Assembly (NCBI RefSeq): GCF_026723865.1
Contig: NZ_CP113529.1
Coordinates: 868,001 to 932,000 of the forward strand
Length of the DNA stretch: 64,000 nt
Source: Mycobacterium sp. Aquia_216
GTDB lineage: Bacteria > Actinomycetota > Actinomycetes > Mycobacteriales > Mycobacteriaceae
Reading direction: 5' to 3'
Under the pieces are notes generated by a model. That model saw nothing but the letters and a program-made list of their open reading frames with translations, was not told the origin of the DNA and ran no database searches. Each line of letters starts with the position of its first letter. Position 1 is the stretch's first letter. Position numbers and translations under genes: made by a program. This document shows positions 29,579 to 37,830 of this stretch, piece after piece.

Positions 29579-31258
29579 ATGCCTAACCTTCCTGGCCTGC
29601 CCGGGCAAGCCGTTTCCAAGGTCCAGCAGTACGTCGAACGCGGCTCGGCCGAACTGCACTACGTGCGGAAAATCTTCGAGGCGGGCGCGTTCAAGCTGGA
29701 GTCGCCGCTGAAGACCGCCGCAATGGCAACCGACATCGCGAAGTGGGGCGAGTTCGGCATGCTGCCCTCGCTCAACGCCAGGCGTACTCCCGATCGCGCG
29801 GCGCTCATCGACGAAGACGGCGAATTCAGCTATCGAGAGCTCGATGAGGCCGCCCACGCGGTGGCAAACGGCCTGATCGACAAGGGCGTCAAGGGCGGCG
29901 ACGGCGTCGCTATCCTGGCCCGCAACCATCGTTGGTTCGTCATAGCCAATTACGGCGCGGCCCGGGTCGGCGCCCGCATCATCCTGCTCAACAGCGAATT
30001 CTCCGGACCGCAGATCAAAGAGGTCTCCGAGCGCGAGGGCGCCAAGGTGATCATCTACGACGACGAGTACACCAAGGCGGTCAGCAAGGCCGAGCCCGAA
30101 CTCGGCAAGCTGCGCGCCCTGGGCACCAATCCGGACAGCGACGAGGACTCGGGCAGCACCGACGAGACGCTCGCCGACCTGATCAAGCGCAGCAGCAAGG
30201 AGCCCGCTCCCAAGGCTGCCAAGCACGCGTCGATCATCATCCTGACCAGCGGGACCACCGGCACGCCCAAGGGTGCGAACCGCAGCACCCCGCCCACCCT
30301 GGCCCCCGTCGGCGGCATCCTGTCGCACGTGCCGTTCAAGGCGAACGAGGTCACCTCGCTGCCGGCGCCGATGTTCCATGCGCTCGGATATCTGCACGCC
30401 ACGATTGCGATGTTCCTGGGTTCCACGCTGGTGCTGCGGCGCAAATTCAAGCCGCCGCTGGTGCTGGAGGACATCGAGAAGCACAAGGTGACGGCCATGG
30501 TCGTGGTGCCGGTGATGCTGTCGCGCCTCCTGGACACGCTCGAGAAGATGGACAAGAAGCCCGACCTGTCCAGCTTGAAGATCATCTTCGTGTCCGGATC
30601 ACAGTTGGGCGCCGAGCTGGCCAACCGCGCGCTCAAGGACATCGGTCCGGTCATTTACAACATGTACGGCTCGACGGAGATCGCGTTCGCGACGATCGCC
30701 CGTCCCGAGGACCTCGAGAAGAACGCGTCGACGGTTGGCCCGGTCGTCAAGGGTGTGAAGGTCAAGATCCTCGACGACAACGGCAACGAGTTGCCCCAGG
30801 GCGACGTCGGACGCATCTTCGTCGGCAATGCCTTCCCGTTTGAGGGCTACACCGGCGGCGGCCACAAGCAGATCATCGACGGCTTGATGTCGTCCGGCGA
30901 CGTCGGTTATTTCGACGAAGACGGTCTGCTGTACGTCAGCGGCCGCGACGACGAGATGATCGTCTCCGGCGGTGAGAACGTCTTCCCGGCCGAGGTCGAG
31001 GACCTGATCAGCGGGCACGAAGCGGTGGTGGAGGCTACCGCGATCGGTGTCGAAGACAAGGAGTGGGGCCACCGGCTGCGCGCCTTCGTGGTGAAAAAGG
31101 AAGGCTCCGACGTCGACGAGGACACCATCAAGCACTACGTGCGCGACCACTTGGCCCGCTACAAGGTGCCCCGCGAAGTGATCTTCCTCGAGGAGCTGCC
31201 GCGCAACCCGACCGGCAAGGTCCTGAAGCGAGAGTTGCGCGAAATGGAGATCGACTAG
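29579..31258 (+). CDS. fadD2: Fatty-acyl-CoA ligase FadD2
   Basis: 559 residues, ANL superfamily, Rv0270-like. Motifs in order: P-loop-like TSGTTGTPKGAN, YGSTEIAFATI (A5), SSGDVGYFDEDGLLYVSGRDDEMIVSGGENVFP (A7-A8), and the catalytic Lys near the C-terminus in PRNPTGKVLKREL. It activates fatty acids through acyl-AMP to acyl-CoA. It heads a block of lipid genes (fadE6, hydrolase, TetR) but is followed by an inserted AT-rich segment. Confidence 0.93.
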   Translation: MPNLPGLPGQAVSKVQQYVERGSAELHYVRKIFEAGAFKLESPLKTAAMATDIAKWGEFGMLPSLNARRTPDRAALIDEDGEFSYRELDEAAHAVANGLIDKGVKGGDGVAILARNHRWFVIANYGAARVGARIILLNSEFSGPQIKEVSEREGAKVIIYDDEYTKAVSKAEPELGKLRALGTNPDSDEDSGSTDETLADLIKRSSKEPAPKAAKHASIIILTSGTTGTPKGANRSTPPTLAPVGGILSHVPFKANEVTSLPAPMFHALGYLHATIAMFLGSTLVLRRKFKPPLVLEDIEKHKVTAMVVVPVMLSRLLDTLEKMDKKPDLSSLKIIFVSGSQLGAELANRALKDIGPVIYNMYGSTEIAFATIARPEDLEKNASTVGPVVKGVKVKILDDNGNELPQGDVGRIFVGNAFPFEGYTGGGHKQIIDGLMSSGDVGYFDEDGLLYVSGRDDEMIVSGGENVFPAEVEDLISGHEAVVEATAIGVEDKEWGHRLRAFVVKKEGSDVDEDTIKHYVRDHLARYKVPREVIFLEELPRNPTGKVLKRELREMEID

Positions 31259-31275
31259 CGGCGGGGCGGGCCGGC

Positions 31276-31692
31276 CTAGCGCCGGTCCTGAATCTTCCGG
31301 GTGATCTGGGCTGCGAGTTTGGGATCGGCCAGAAGCTGGTCGATCAGCGCGGTGAGCACCTCTTGGCCGGTCACTCGTGCCACGCCCAGGCGGTCGGCGG
31401 CTTCACGCTGCCAGATGTCGAGCGATCGGTGGGTGGCGGCCGGGAGGTCGACGGTGCGCCGGGTCCGTTGGATACGTGCTGGCTGTTCGCCTGCGGACCG
31501 CGATCGGGAATCCGTGGGCTCGGTGACTGTCCGTTGGGGACGGGGCTGTCGGAAGCCGGTGATGCGTTCGGTGGGTGCGCCGTCTCCCGAGGGGGTCGCC
31601 GCGGACATCTGCGCGCGGAACGCTCCGGCGCCGGGCCCGAGGTGACCGGGGTTGAAGCTCACTGGGGCGACCATCCCTCCCATGGATCCCAA
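31276..31692 (-). CDS. Small basic protein with a ribbon-helix-helix-like C-terminus
   Basis: 138 residues. The first 75 are low-complexity and rich in Gly, Pro, Arg and Ser. The C-terminal RRTVDLPAATHRSLDIWQREA then LTALIDQLLADPKLAAQI has a strand-helix-helix pattern like plasmid partition or antitoxin proteins of the ribbon-helix-helix or ParB-dimer type. Assignment is by pattern only. Two adjacent 7-bp direct repeats (cgttgca, cgttgct at 31712-31725) just upstream of the start would suit autoregulation. I recall no gene here in M. tuberculosis. Confidence 0.6.
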   Translation of the reverse strand: MGSMGGMVAPVSFNPGHLGPGAGAFRAQMSAATPSGDGAPTERITGFRQPRPQRTVTEPTDSRSRSAGEQPARIQRTRRTVDLPAATHRSLDIWQREAADRLGVARVTGQEVLTALIDQLLADPKLAAQITRKIQDRR

Positions 31693-31711
31693 TCAGTAGA
31701 TCAGTGCATTG

Positions 31712-31725
31712 CGTTGCACGTTGCT
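31712..31725. repeat. Adjacent 7-bp direct repeats upstream of the RHH-like gene
   Basis: cgttgca followed directly by cgttgct, 20-33 bp upstream of the start at 31692. RHH regulators often bind such tandem sites; that role is inferred. Confidence 0.35.
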
Positions 31726-31739
31726 CACCGATTGTCTCA

Positions 31740-32249
31740 CTGACACCAGCGTAGGTCGCGTCGTGCGGGGTCGGGTGTTCCCGGCCGCATACGGCGCGGC
31801 GCCGGCGGCCCCAGCCGCGAGTAGGGGCGCCACCAGCGGAAATTCCGAGGAATAGCTGAAGAAAATACGGTGTGGGGGATAATGGACAACACCCGTTGCC
31901 CGATCCGGCTATTGCACCCACCAATTTTCGGTTACCGTGATCACCGGTATAAACGATGCATAAATACGAAAGTAATGACGTACTGAAACGCGAGAATCCG
32001 TACTTCAGTACGTCAGTAGATGCGGTTCTAGCTGCGCTAATAACTAGCTCAGTGACTACTGAACTCAGTATCGGCACGTGTCAGGAATGGTGTAATTATG
32101 AAATACGTAAATGTGGAATTCGCCAAAAGCGTAAAGTATTAGTCTGACACCAAATTCACAGCCGGAATTAGTGCCATTGCTATTGTTTGCCCAGAAATTT
32201 ATGCGTAGCGTTTCGGGATGTCGGGGAACTCTCGGAAGGAGCTCATCAC
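31740..32249. other. Intergenic segment with an AT-rich core
   Basis: By hand count 100 of 240 bases are G or C at 31921-32160 (about 42%), against a visibly much higher value in the neighbouring genes. It contains a perfect 12-bp inverted repeat (31976-31987 / 32004-32015) and repeated ctcagt and cagta motifs around 32010-32075. Short ORFs in it look like noise. It probably holds the promoter of the secreted protein gene, and may be foreign or an Lsr2-bound region. Confidence 0.6.
31976..32015. repeat. Perfect 12-bp inverted repeat in the AT-rich island
   Basis: tgacgtactgaa at 31976-31987 and its exact complement at 32004-32015 with a 16-base spacer. No T-run follows. Candidates are a regulator site, a cruciform, or the end of a lost mobile element. 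Confidence 0.6.
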
Positions 32250-32594
32250 ATGAATTCACTGCGATCGATTCGCGGCGTCGCCGCTGGCGCGATCGGGGCC
32301 GGCGCGGTGGCCGGAGCCATGCTGTTCGGCGGCATCCCAGCCGCACAGGCCGCACCGGCGCCCGCCCCTGCCACCAGCTTCGAAACTGTCGGGCCGCACG
32401 GCGGCGCACCGCTGAGCCCCGGCGTGCTGCCGGAACGGCCCGGAGGCCACGGTTGGGGTCACGGTGGCTGGGGCCATGGCGGCTTTGGCCACGGTTGGGG
32501 TCACAGCGGCTGGGGCCATGGCGGCTTTGGCCGGGGTTGGGGTCACGGCGGCTGGGGCCACGGGTGGGGCCATTTCTGGCGCCCGTGGTTCTGA
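32250..32594 (+). CDS. Secreted Gly/His/Trp-rich repeat protein
   Basis: 114 residues from the ATG at 32250, preceded by ggaagga. A Sec signal peptide spans about 1-32 (hydrophobic AAGAIGAGAVAGAMLFGG, cleavage after AQA). A short Ala/Pro linker follows. The last 50 residues are built from GWGHGGWGHGGFGH-type repeats, ending HFWRPWF. His at near-regular spacing could bind metal ions or a surface ligand; aromatic and Gly residues would favour self-association. No domain is recognised. It is followed by two hairpins and is in no obvious operon. Confidence 0.8.
   Translation: MNSLRSIRGVAAGAIGAGAVAGAMLFGGIPAAQAAPAPAPATSFETVGPHGGAPLSPGVLPERPGGHGWGHGGWGHGGFGHGWGHSGWGHGGFGRGWGHGGWGHGWGHFWRPWF
32451..32571 (+). 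repeat. 42-bp tandem repeat encoding Gly/His repeats
   Basis: Copies start at 32451, 32493 and 32535; the first two are full 42-bp units (14 codons) and the third is partial. The copies differ at a few bases, for example ggt/agc/ggc, so the array is not perfectly fresh. Copy number may vary between strains. Confidence 0.8.
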
Positions 32595-32667
32595 CCATGA
32601 GCGCGAGGTCGGTCAGCCTGGTCCTGCCAAGTCATCGGCTGACCGACCCGCATTTGGGGGGGTAAAC

Positions 32668-32700
32668 CACGCCGGTCTGACAATCTCAGGCCGGCGTGGC
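32668..32700 (+). terminator. Hairpin after the secreted repeat protein
   Basis: Arms ccacgccgg (32668-32676) and ccggcgtgg (32692-32700), with a further short stem inside the loop. There is no T-run; it is the first of two hairpins between convergent genes. Confidence 0.5.
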
Positions 32701-32716
32701 CCCGCCCTCAACAGAC

Positions 32717-32763
32717 GTCCATGCCGACCCGGAACCGGCTCCGGGTCGGCATGGACTTTGTTT
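32717..32763. terminator. Strong terminator between the secreted protein gene and fadE6
   Basis: Perfect 16-bp arms, gtccatgccgacccgg (32717-32732) and its complement (32741-32756), followed by tttgttt. It ends just beyond the fadE6 stop and could serve both strands. Confidence 0.85.
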
Positions 32764-34960
32764 ACGGGTCGCGGGGCAGGCCCAGCAGTCGCTCGGCGAT
32801 GATGTTGAGCTGCACTTCCGACGTGCCGCCGTAGATGGTGGTGGCCCGGCTGGCCAGCAGGTACTCGCCCCACTTGCCCGGCAGTTGATCGGGATCACCG
32901 ATCGCGGCATCGGTGCCGAAGGACGACACGGCGAATTCGGCGTAGCCCTGGCCGGTGCGCATCGACAACAGCTTGGAGATCGCGGCGGACGGCATGGCGT
33001 CGCCGCCGGCCAGCGTCAACAGTGTCGAACGCAGGTTCAACACCTTGGCGGCGTGTCCTTCGGCGATCAACTGCCCGGCCCGGTGTTGCGCGACCTGATC
33101 GAACTGGCCGTCGCGAACGAACTCCACGAACTGGGGAAGGGTCGCCAGGAAATTCGCGTCGCTGCTGCCGATCGACACCCGCTCCGCGGTCAGCGTGTTG
33201 CGGCTGACCTCCCAGCCGCGGTTGACCTCGCCCAGCACGCAGTCGTCGGGCACGAACACGTCGTCGATGTAGACGGTGTTGAACATGGCGTTCCCGGTGA
33301 GCTCACGCAACGGCTTGACCGTCACGCCTTCGCTCTTCATGTCCAGCAGGAAGTAGGTGATGCCATTATGTTTTGGAGCGCTGGGCTCACTTCTCGCCAG
33401 CAGCGCGCCCCACTGCGAGTACTGCGCGGCGGTGGTCCAGATCTTCTGGCCGGTAATGCGCCAGCCGCCGTCGGCCCGGGTTGCCTTCGTCGTCAGCCCG
33501 GCCAGGTCCGATCCGGCTCCCGGCTCGGAGAACAGCTGGCACCAGATCATCTCGCCGCGAAAGGTCGGTGGCAGGAACCGCTGTTTTTGCTCCTCGGTTC
33601 CGAACGCGACGATCGACGGGATGATCCACGCCGCGATGCCGACCTGCGGCCGCCTGACCCGGCCGGCGGCGAACTCCTGGGCGATGATGACCTGCTCGAC
33701 CGGGCTGGCCGCCCGGCCCCACGGCGCGGGCAGATACGGCAACACCCAGCCGCCTTCGGCGAGTGCCACCGTGCGCGGCTCCCGGTCCATGGCCTTCAGC
33801 GCGGCGACCTCGGCGCGGATCTCGTCGCGTAGCTTTTCGGTCTCGGGATCCAGGTCGATGTCCACCGCCCGCATGCCGGTGGTGGTCGCGGTGTTGACCA
33901 CTTTCTGTGGGTAGTCCGCGCCGCGGCCGAAGCAGGCGGCCAGCATCAGCGCCCGGCGGTAGTACACGTTCGTGTCGTGCTCCCAGGTGTAACCGATGCC
34001 GCCGTGTACCTGAATGCAGTCCTGGGTGCACCGCTGGGCGGCCGCCGGTGCCAGCGTCGCGGCCACGGCGGCCGCGAATTCAACGCCGGAGGCGACGATG
34101 TCCCCATCGTGCTGGCCGGCTTCGTCGATCGCGCGCGCCGCGTCCCAGACCGCCGCGGTCGCTCGCTCGGTGTCGGCGATCATTTCCGCGCACTTGTGCT
34201 TGATGGCCTGGAACTGGCCGATTGGTCTGCCGAACTGCTCCCGGATCTTGGCGTACTCCGACGCCGTATCGGTCGCCCAGCGCGCCACACCGATCGCCTC
34301 GGCGGACAGCAGCGTGGACATCAGCGCGTACGCGGTCGTCATGGTCAGGCTGCTCAACAAGGCATCGTCGCCGACCTCGACGGCGTCCGCGGTCACATGT
34401 GCGATCGGCCGCAACGGGTCCAGGCTCGTCACCGGTTGGATCTCGAGCTGGTGGGCGCGCAACACCACCCACTCGTCGCCGCTGTCGATCGCCACCGGGA
34501 GCACCAGCACCGAAGCCTGCGCCGCGGCGGGAACCGCGCGAACCTCGCCGCGGATCACCAGCAGGTCGCCCTTGCGGGTGGCGGTCAGACCGGAGTCCAG
34601 CGCGTAGGCCGCGATCGCGGCGCCGGAGGCCAGGTCGGCGAGCACTTTGGCGTCCGGGTCGTGCGAGGCGATCAGCGCACTGGCGATCGCCGACGGCACG
34701 AACGGCCCGGGCACGGCGCCGTAGCCGAACTCGGCCAGCACGATGGCCAGCTCGAGGAGGCCGAATCCCTGCCCGCCGACGAATTCCGAGAGGTGAACAC
34801 CCTGCAGGCCTTGCTCGGCGGCCGCTTGCCAGTACGGCGGGGGGTTGTCGACCGGAGTCTCCATGGCCGCGTGCAGCACCTCCGACGGCGCGACGCGCGC
34901 GACCAGGGCTCGTACCGAGTCCGCCAGCTCTTGGTGCTCAGGGTTTATTGCGATCGGCAT
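32762..34960 (-). CDS. fadE6: Fused tandem acyl-CoA dehydrogenase FadE6
   Basis: 732 residues from the ATG at 34960 (MPIAINPEHQELADSVRAL), close to Rv0271c (731). Two acyl-CoA dehydrogenase domains are joined: residues about 1-360, with QVHGGIGYTWEHDTNVYYRRALML, and about 375-730, with QLFSEPGAGSDLAGL and YGGTSEVQLNIIAERLLGLPR. The first half looks divergent. Such fusions may mimic the two-subunit acyl-CoA dehydrogenases that act on sterol side chains and CoA-linked intermediates; the substrate is unknown. Confidence 0.92.
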   Translation of the reverse strand: MPIAINPEHQELADSVRALVARVAPSEVLHAAMETPVDNPPPYWQAAAEQGLQGVHLSEFVGGQGFGLLELAIVLAEFGYGAVPGPFVPSAIASALIASHDPDAKVLADLASGAAIAAYALDSGLTATRKGDLLVIRGEVRAVPAAAQASVLVLPVAIDSGDEWVVLRAHQLEIQPVTSLDPLRPIAHVTADAVEVGDDALLSSLTMTTAYALMSTLLSAEAIGVARWATDTASEYAKIREQFGRPIGQFQAIKHKCAEMIADTERATAAVWDAARAIDEAGQHDGDIVASGVEFAAAVAATLAPAAAQRCTQDCIQVHGGIGYTWEHDTNVYYRRALMLAACFGRGADYPQKVVNTATTTGMRAVDIDLDPETEKLRDEIRAEVAALKAMDREPRTVALAEGGWVLPYLPAPWGRAASPVEQVIIAQEFAAGRVRRPQVGIAAWIIPSIVAFGTEEQKQRFLPPTFRGEMIWCQLFSEPGAGSDLAGLTTKATRADGGWRITGQKIWTTAAQYSQWGALLARSEPSAPKHNGITYFLLDMKSEGVTVKPLRELTGNAMFNTVYIDDVFVPDDCVLGEVNRGWEVSRNTLTAERVSIGSSDANFLATLPQFVEFVRDGQFDQVAQHRAGQLIAEGHAAKVLNLRSTLLTLAGGDAMPSAAISKLLSMRTGQGYAEFAVSSFGTDAAIGDPDQLPGKWGEYLLASRATTIYGGTSEVQLNIIAERLLGLPRDP

Positions 34961-35011
34961 TGGTCGCCTTCCCATGTGTTCGGGGTTCGTTTCGGCCAAG
35001 CACTCATCAAT

Positions 35012-35983
35012 CTAATAACCGGTGGGTTGGTTGACCACATCGGCCAGGGGCTCGCCGTCGCGCAGGCGGCGGCAGTTGGCGACGGCCTCGATCAGATAGC
35101 GCCGCATCGTGTCGACGGTGTACCAGGTGACGTGTGGCGTCAGCACGACGTTGTCCAGGTCGAATAGCGGGTTGCCGGAAGCCACCGGCTCTGTCTCGAA
35201 AACGTCGAGCCCCGCGGCGGCCAGCCCCCCGCCGCGCAGCGCGCCGACCAGCGCGTCTTCGTCGACGACGGCACCGCGCGACGTGTTGACCAGCACCGCG
35301 CTGGGTTTCATCAAGGCGATCGCATCCCGGTTGAGCAGATGATGGGTCTCGGCCGTCAACGGTAGGTGCAGCGAGACGATGTCGCTAACGCCCAGTAGCT
35401 CGGGCAGTGACCGCCAGCCGGGCCGTCCGTCGTCGCGTGTGCTCGTGTGCACGACGGTGGCGCCCATGGCGCCGACGATTTCACCGACCCGCTTGGCGAT
35501 ATTGCCGTAGCCCACCAGGCCGACGGTGCAGCCACCGATGTCGCGGACCGTCTCGCCCAGTTCGGGATCGAGCGGCCAGCCACGTCCTTGCCGGGTGGCG
35601 CGGTCCAGCGCCGGCAGCTTGCGCAACGCGGCGAGCATCAACAGCACCGTTCCCTCGGCGACCGACGGCGCATTGGCACCGGGCATGTTGGCGACGGCGA
35701 CACCGCACTCCGTCGCGGCAGCCACGTCGATGGTGTTCACTCCGGCCCCGAGCTTGTGCACCAGCCGCAGCCGCTGTCCGCGCCGCAGGTCCTCGCCTGA
35801 CAACGGTCGTAGTACGTGCCAGATCACGTCGGCTTCGGGCAGCTCGCGATAGAAGCCCTCGTCGTCATCCGCGGCACACCACCGGATGTCGAGCCAATGT
35901 GCTTCGGCAGCAAGGAAATCGAGGACTTTGTCACCGGGAACGAAGTGGGCGAGAACTCTCAGCGCCACCGCTTGCTGATCCAC
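35012..35983 (-). CDS. D-isomer-specific 2-hydroxyacid dehydrogenase
   Basis: 323 residues. NAD-binding motif GLVGYGNIAKRVGEIVGAMGA (about 157-177). The catalytic Arg lies in VNTSRGAVVDEDAL, Glu in GLDVFETEPV, and His in LTPHVTWYT. It interconverts a 2-hydroxy acid and a 2-oxo acid with NAD(P); the substrate is not evident. The chosen GTG at 35983 overlaps the 3' end of the upstream hydrolase by 25 bp; a GTG at 35968 is an alternative. I recall no gene between fadE6 and Rv0272c in M. tuberculosis, so this looks like an insertion. Confidence 0.87.
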   Translation of the reverse strand: MDQQAVALRVLAHFVPGDKVLDFLAAEAHWLDIRWCAADDDEGFYRELPEADVIWHVLRPLSGEDLRRGQRLRLVHKLGAGVNTIDVAAATECGVAVANMPGANAPSVAEGTVLLMLAALRKLPALDRATRQGRGWPLDPELGETVRDIGGCTVGLVGYGNIAKRVGEIVGAMGATVVHTSTRDDGRPGWRSLPELLGVSDIVSLHLPLTAETHHLLNRDAIALMKPSAVLVNTSRGAVVDEDALVGALRGGGLAAAGLDVFETEPVASGNPLFDLDNVVLTPHVTWYTVDTMRRYLIEAVANCRRLRDGEPLADVVNQPTGY

Positions 35984-37092
35984 CTGGCGATGGTATCTGC
36001 TTGCTCGCTACGAGCGCCCGGGGTGGTGAAGTAGTGGTCGCTGTCGATCGAGGCCTGCGACTTGTCGGTGCCGGGGAGCGCGTCGTAGATGCGTTGGGCG
36101 TCAGACGGAAACACGCCCGTGTCGGCCTCGGCATTGATCACCAGGGCCGGGCAGGTGATGCGGCTCAGGTGCGGCTCGGCCCGGGTTTGCGCCACCCGCA
36201 GGCTCCACATGCCCAACCAGTTACGCAGTGTGCAGGACGCGGCGATGCCCTGTGCGGAGCGGTTGGCCTTGGCCGGCACCCCCGCGTAGCACAGGTTGGG
36301 CGTCCGCGTGGTGGGCTCGATGTTGGGATCGACCATTCGGGGATCGGCCCAGGTTCGCATGACCGAAAACGGGCGGTCGGAAAACCCAGCGGCGCGAACA
36401 CGTTTGAGCTCCGTCTCGGCCCAGTCGGTGATTGCGTGATTACGCGCGATCTGCGCCGAGCGGTAGCTCGCGAGGAACTCCGGCGGGTACGGCGGGCCGT
36501 TGGCCTCATTGAACAGATCGAGTTCGGGAGCGGTGGCGACGGGATCGTTTTCGTCGACGACGGAGGCGTCCATCCACGAGGTCAACACCTCCGGGCGGCC
36601 GGGGTGCGCGGCAGTGGCGACGTAGCCGTCGGCTGGCGGCAATTCCGTCAGCCCGGCCGCGGGGCGCATGCCCTGCAACGGTGTCACATTCGGGTCGACG
36701 GCCTGTGACTGATAGGCGGCCATCAACGATCCGCCTCCCGAATTGCCCAGCAGTACAACCGTATCCACGCCTTGGACCTCGCGTAGCCAGCGCACCCCCA
36801 CGCCGATGTCGACCAGTGCGTGGTCGAGCAGGAAGCTGGTTTCGAAACCGCGGAACCTGGTGTTCCAGCCGAGAAACCCGATACCCCGGATGGCCAGGTA
36901 ATCGGCGAGATAGTGCTCGGAGAAGTCGATCTGGTAGTGCGTGGCGATCATGGCCAGCTTCGGCTTGCGTCCCACCCCGCGGTGGTACAGCCCCTGGCAC
37001 GGATGGCCGCCCGCGCCGGCGCGCCCGGCGGTGGGCGACGGCAGGCCGACGAACTCGCGGATAACCCCTGCGTTGCCGCTATTGCGCGTCAA
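35959..37092 (-). CDS. Alpha/beta-hydrolase (Rv0272c-like)
   Basis: 377 residues, the length of Rv0272c. Nucleophile elbow GNSGGGS at about residue 117. The downstream ITCPALVINAEADTGVFPSDAQR provides the Asp region and DSDHYFTTPGARSEQ the catalytic His. An esterase or lipase role is likely, with no clear substrate. It lies one base after the TetR gene stop and is probably in the same transcript. Confidence 0.85.
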   Translation of the reverse strand: MTRNSGNAGVIREFVGLPSPTAGRAGAGGHPCQGLYHRGVGRKPKLAMIATHYQIDFSEHYLADYLAIRGIGFLGWNTRFRGFETSFLLDHALVDIGVGVRWLREVQGVDTVVLLGNSGGGSLMAAYQSQAVDPNVTPLQGMRPAAGLTELPPADGYVATAAHPGRPEVLTSWMDASVVDENDPVATAPELDLFNEANGPPYPPEFLASYRSAQIARNHAITDWAETELKRVRAAGFSDRPFSVMRTWADPRMVDPNIEPTTRTPNLCYAGVPAKANRSAQGIAASCTLRNWLGMWSLRVAQTRAEPHLSRITCPALVINAEADTGVFPSDAQRIYDALPGTDKSQASIDSDHYFTTPGARSEQADTIARWISKRWR

Positions 37093-37093
37093 T

Positions 37094-37741
37094 TCAGCGA
37101 CCTTCCTTCGAGTAGATCGTTCGGTAGTAGATATTGGCGAGGGTCTGGATGCAGGCTTGGTCGTCTAGTTCCTCGGAGGTTGTCCGGCTGAGCTGGATGT
37201 AACAGAACTGGTTGAACATCGCCACGATCGCCTCGGCGATCAGCTGCGGGTCATCGCCGGAACAGTACCCCTCGTCTTGGGCTCGCCGGACCGTCTCAGC
37301 GATGAAAGTGATTGGGATATTGCAGATTTCGTCCCAGTACTGCGCGAAGTCGTCGTTGACCATCGCCAGCTGGGACACGCTGATCACCTCGGCGAGCCGG
37401 TTGCGGTAGGTGTGCCAGTGCGCGGCTGCCGCCTCGTGGGCGCGCTGCCGGTTGGACAGGCCGTGCCCGGTCACCGTGCGTGCACGCTCGTTGGCCTCGT
37501 CACGAAAGCGCAGGGCCCATTGGCGGACCATCGCCTCTTTGGAGTCGTAGTAGTTGTAAAAAGATGCCGCCGAACGGCCGGCTTCGGCGGTGATGTCAGC
37601 AATGGTCGTTGCCAGAATTCCCTTGCGCGCGATCACCGTTCGTGCGGCGGCGTCGATCGCCGCCTGCGTCCGCCTGCCGCGGTACGTCGGGAACTCGGCC
37701 GGGCGGTTTCCCGGGCCGTCGGATTCCGCCGCGATCGACAC
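37094..37741 (-). CDS. TetR-family transcriptional regulator (Rv0273c-like)
   Basis: 215 residues with GTG start at 37741. The N-terminal TetR helix-turn-helix is ATTIADITAEAGRSAASFYNYYDSKEAMV (about 43-71). The rest is a helical ligand-binding domain. It is divergent from the glyoxalase gene over an 89-bp region that contains a perfect inverted repeat, the likely operator. It probably controls both itself with the hydrolase and the glyoxalase gene. Confidence 0.88.
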   Translation of the reverse strand: MSIAAESDGPGNRPAEFPTYRGRRTQAAIDAAARTVIARKGILATTIADITAEAGRSAASFYNYYDSKEAMVRQWALRFRDEANERARTVTGHGLSNRQRAHEAAAAHWHTYRNRLAEVISVSQLAMVNDDFAQYWDEICNIPITFIAETVRRAQDEGYCSGDDPQLIAEAIVAMFNQFCYIQLSRTTSEELDDQACIQTLANIYYRTIYSKEGR

Positions 37742-37765
37742 CTGGTGTCCCTCCCTGGAGCAAAT

Positions 37766-37787
37766 CTGAATCTGATGTTAGATTCAG
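37766..37787. promoter_or_regulatory. TetR-type operator between Rv0273c- and Rv0274-like genes
   Basis: ctgaatct-gatgtt-agattcag, perfect 8-bp arms with a 6-bp spacer, flanked by near-symmetric aaat/gttt. It is placed between the two divergent starts (37741 and 37831), as expected for autorepression. Confidence 0.7.
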
Positions 37788-37830
37788 TTTCACATCCTGG
37801 CCAGGCCCGCCGGTCGATGGGAGCCGAAAC

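Noticed and set aside
32187..32249. 21-residue N-terminal extension of the secreted repeat protein
   Set aside because: The ATG at 32250 has a good ribosome site and starts directly with a signal peptide; the extension would bury it.
32451..32571. Repeat array considered as CRISPR
   Set aside because: Units are contiguous 42-bp coding repeats in one frame with no unique spacers.
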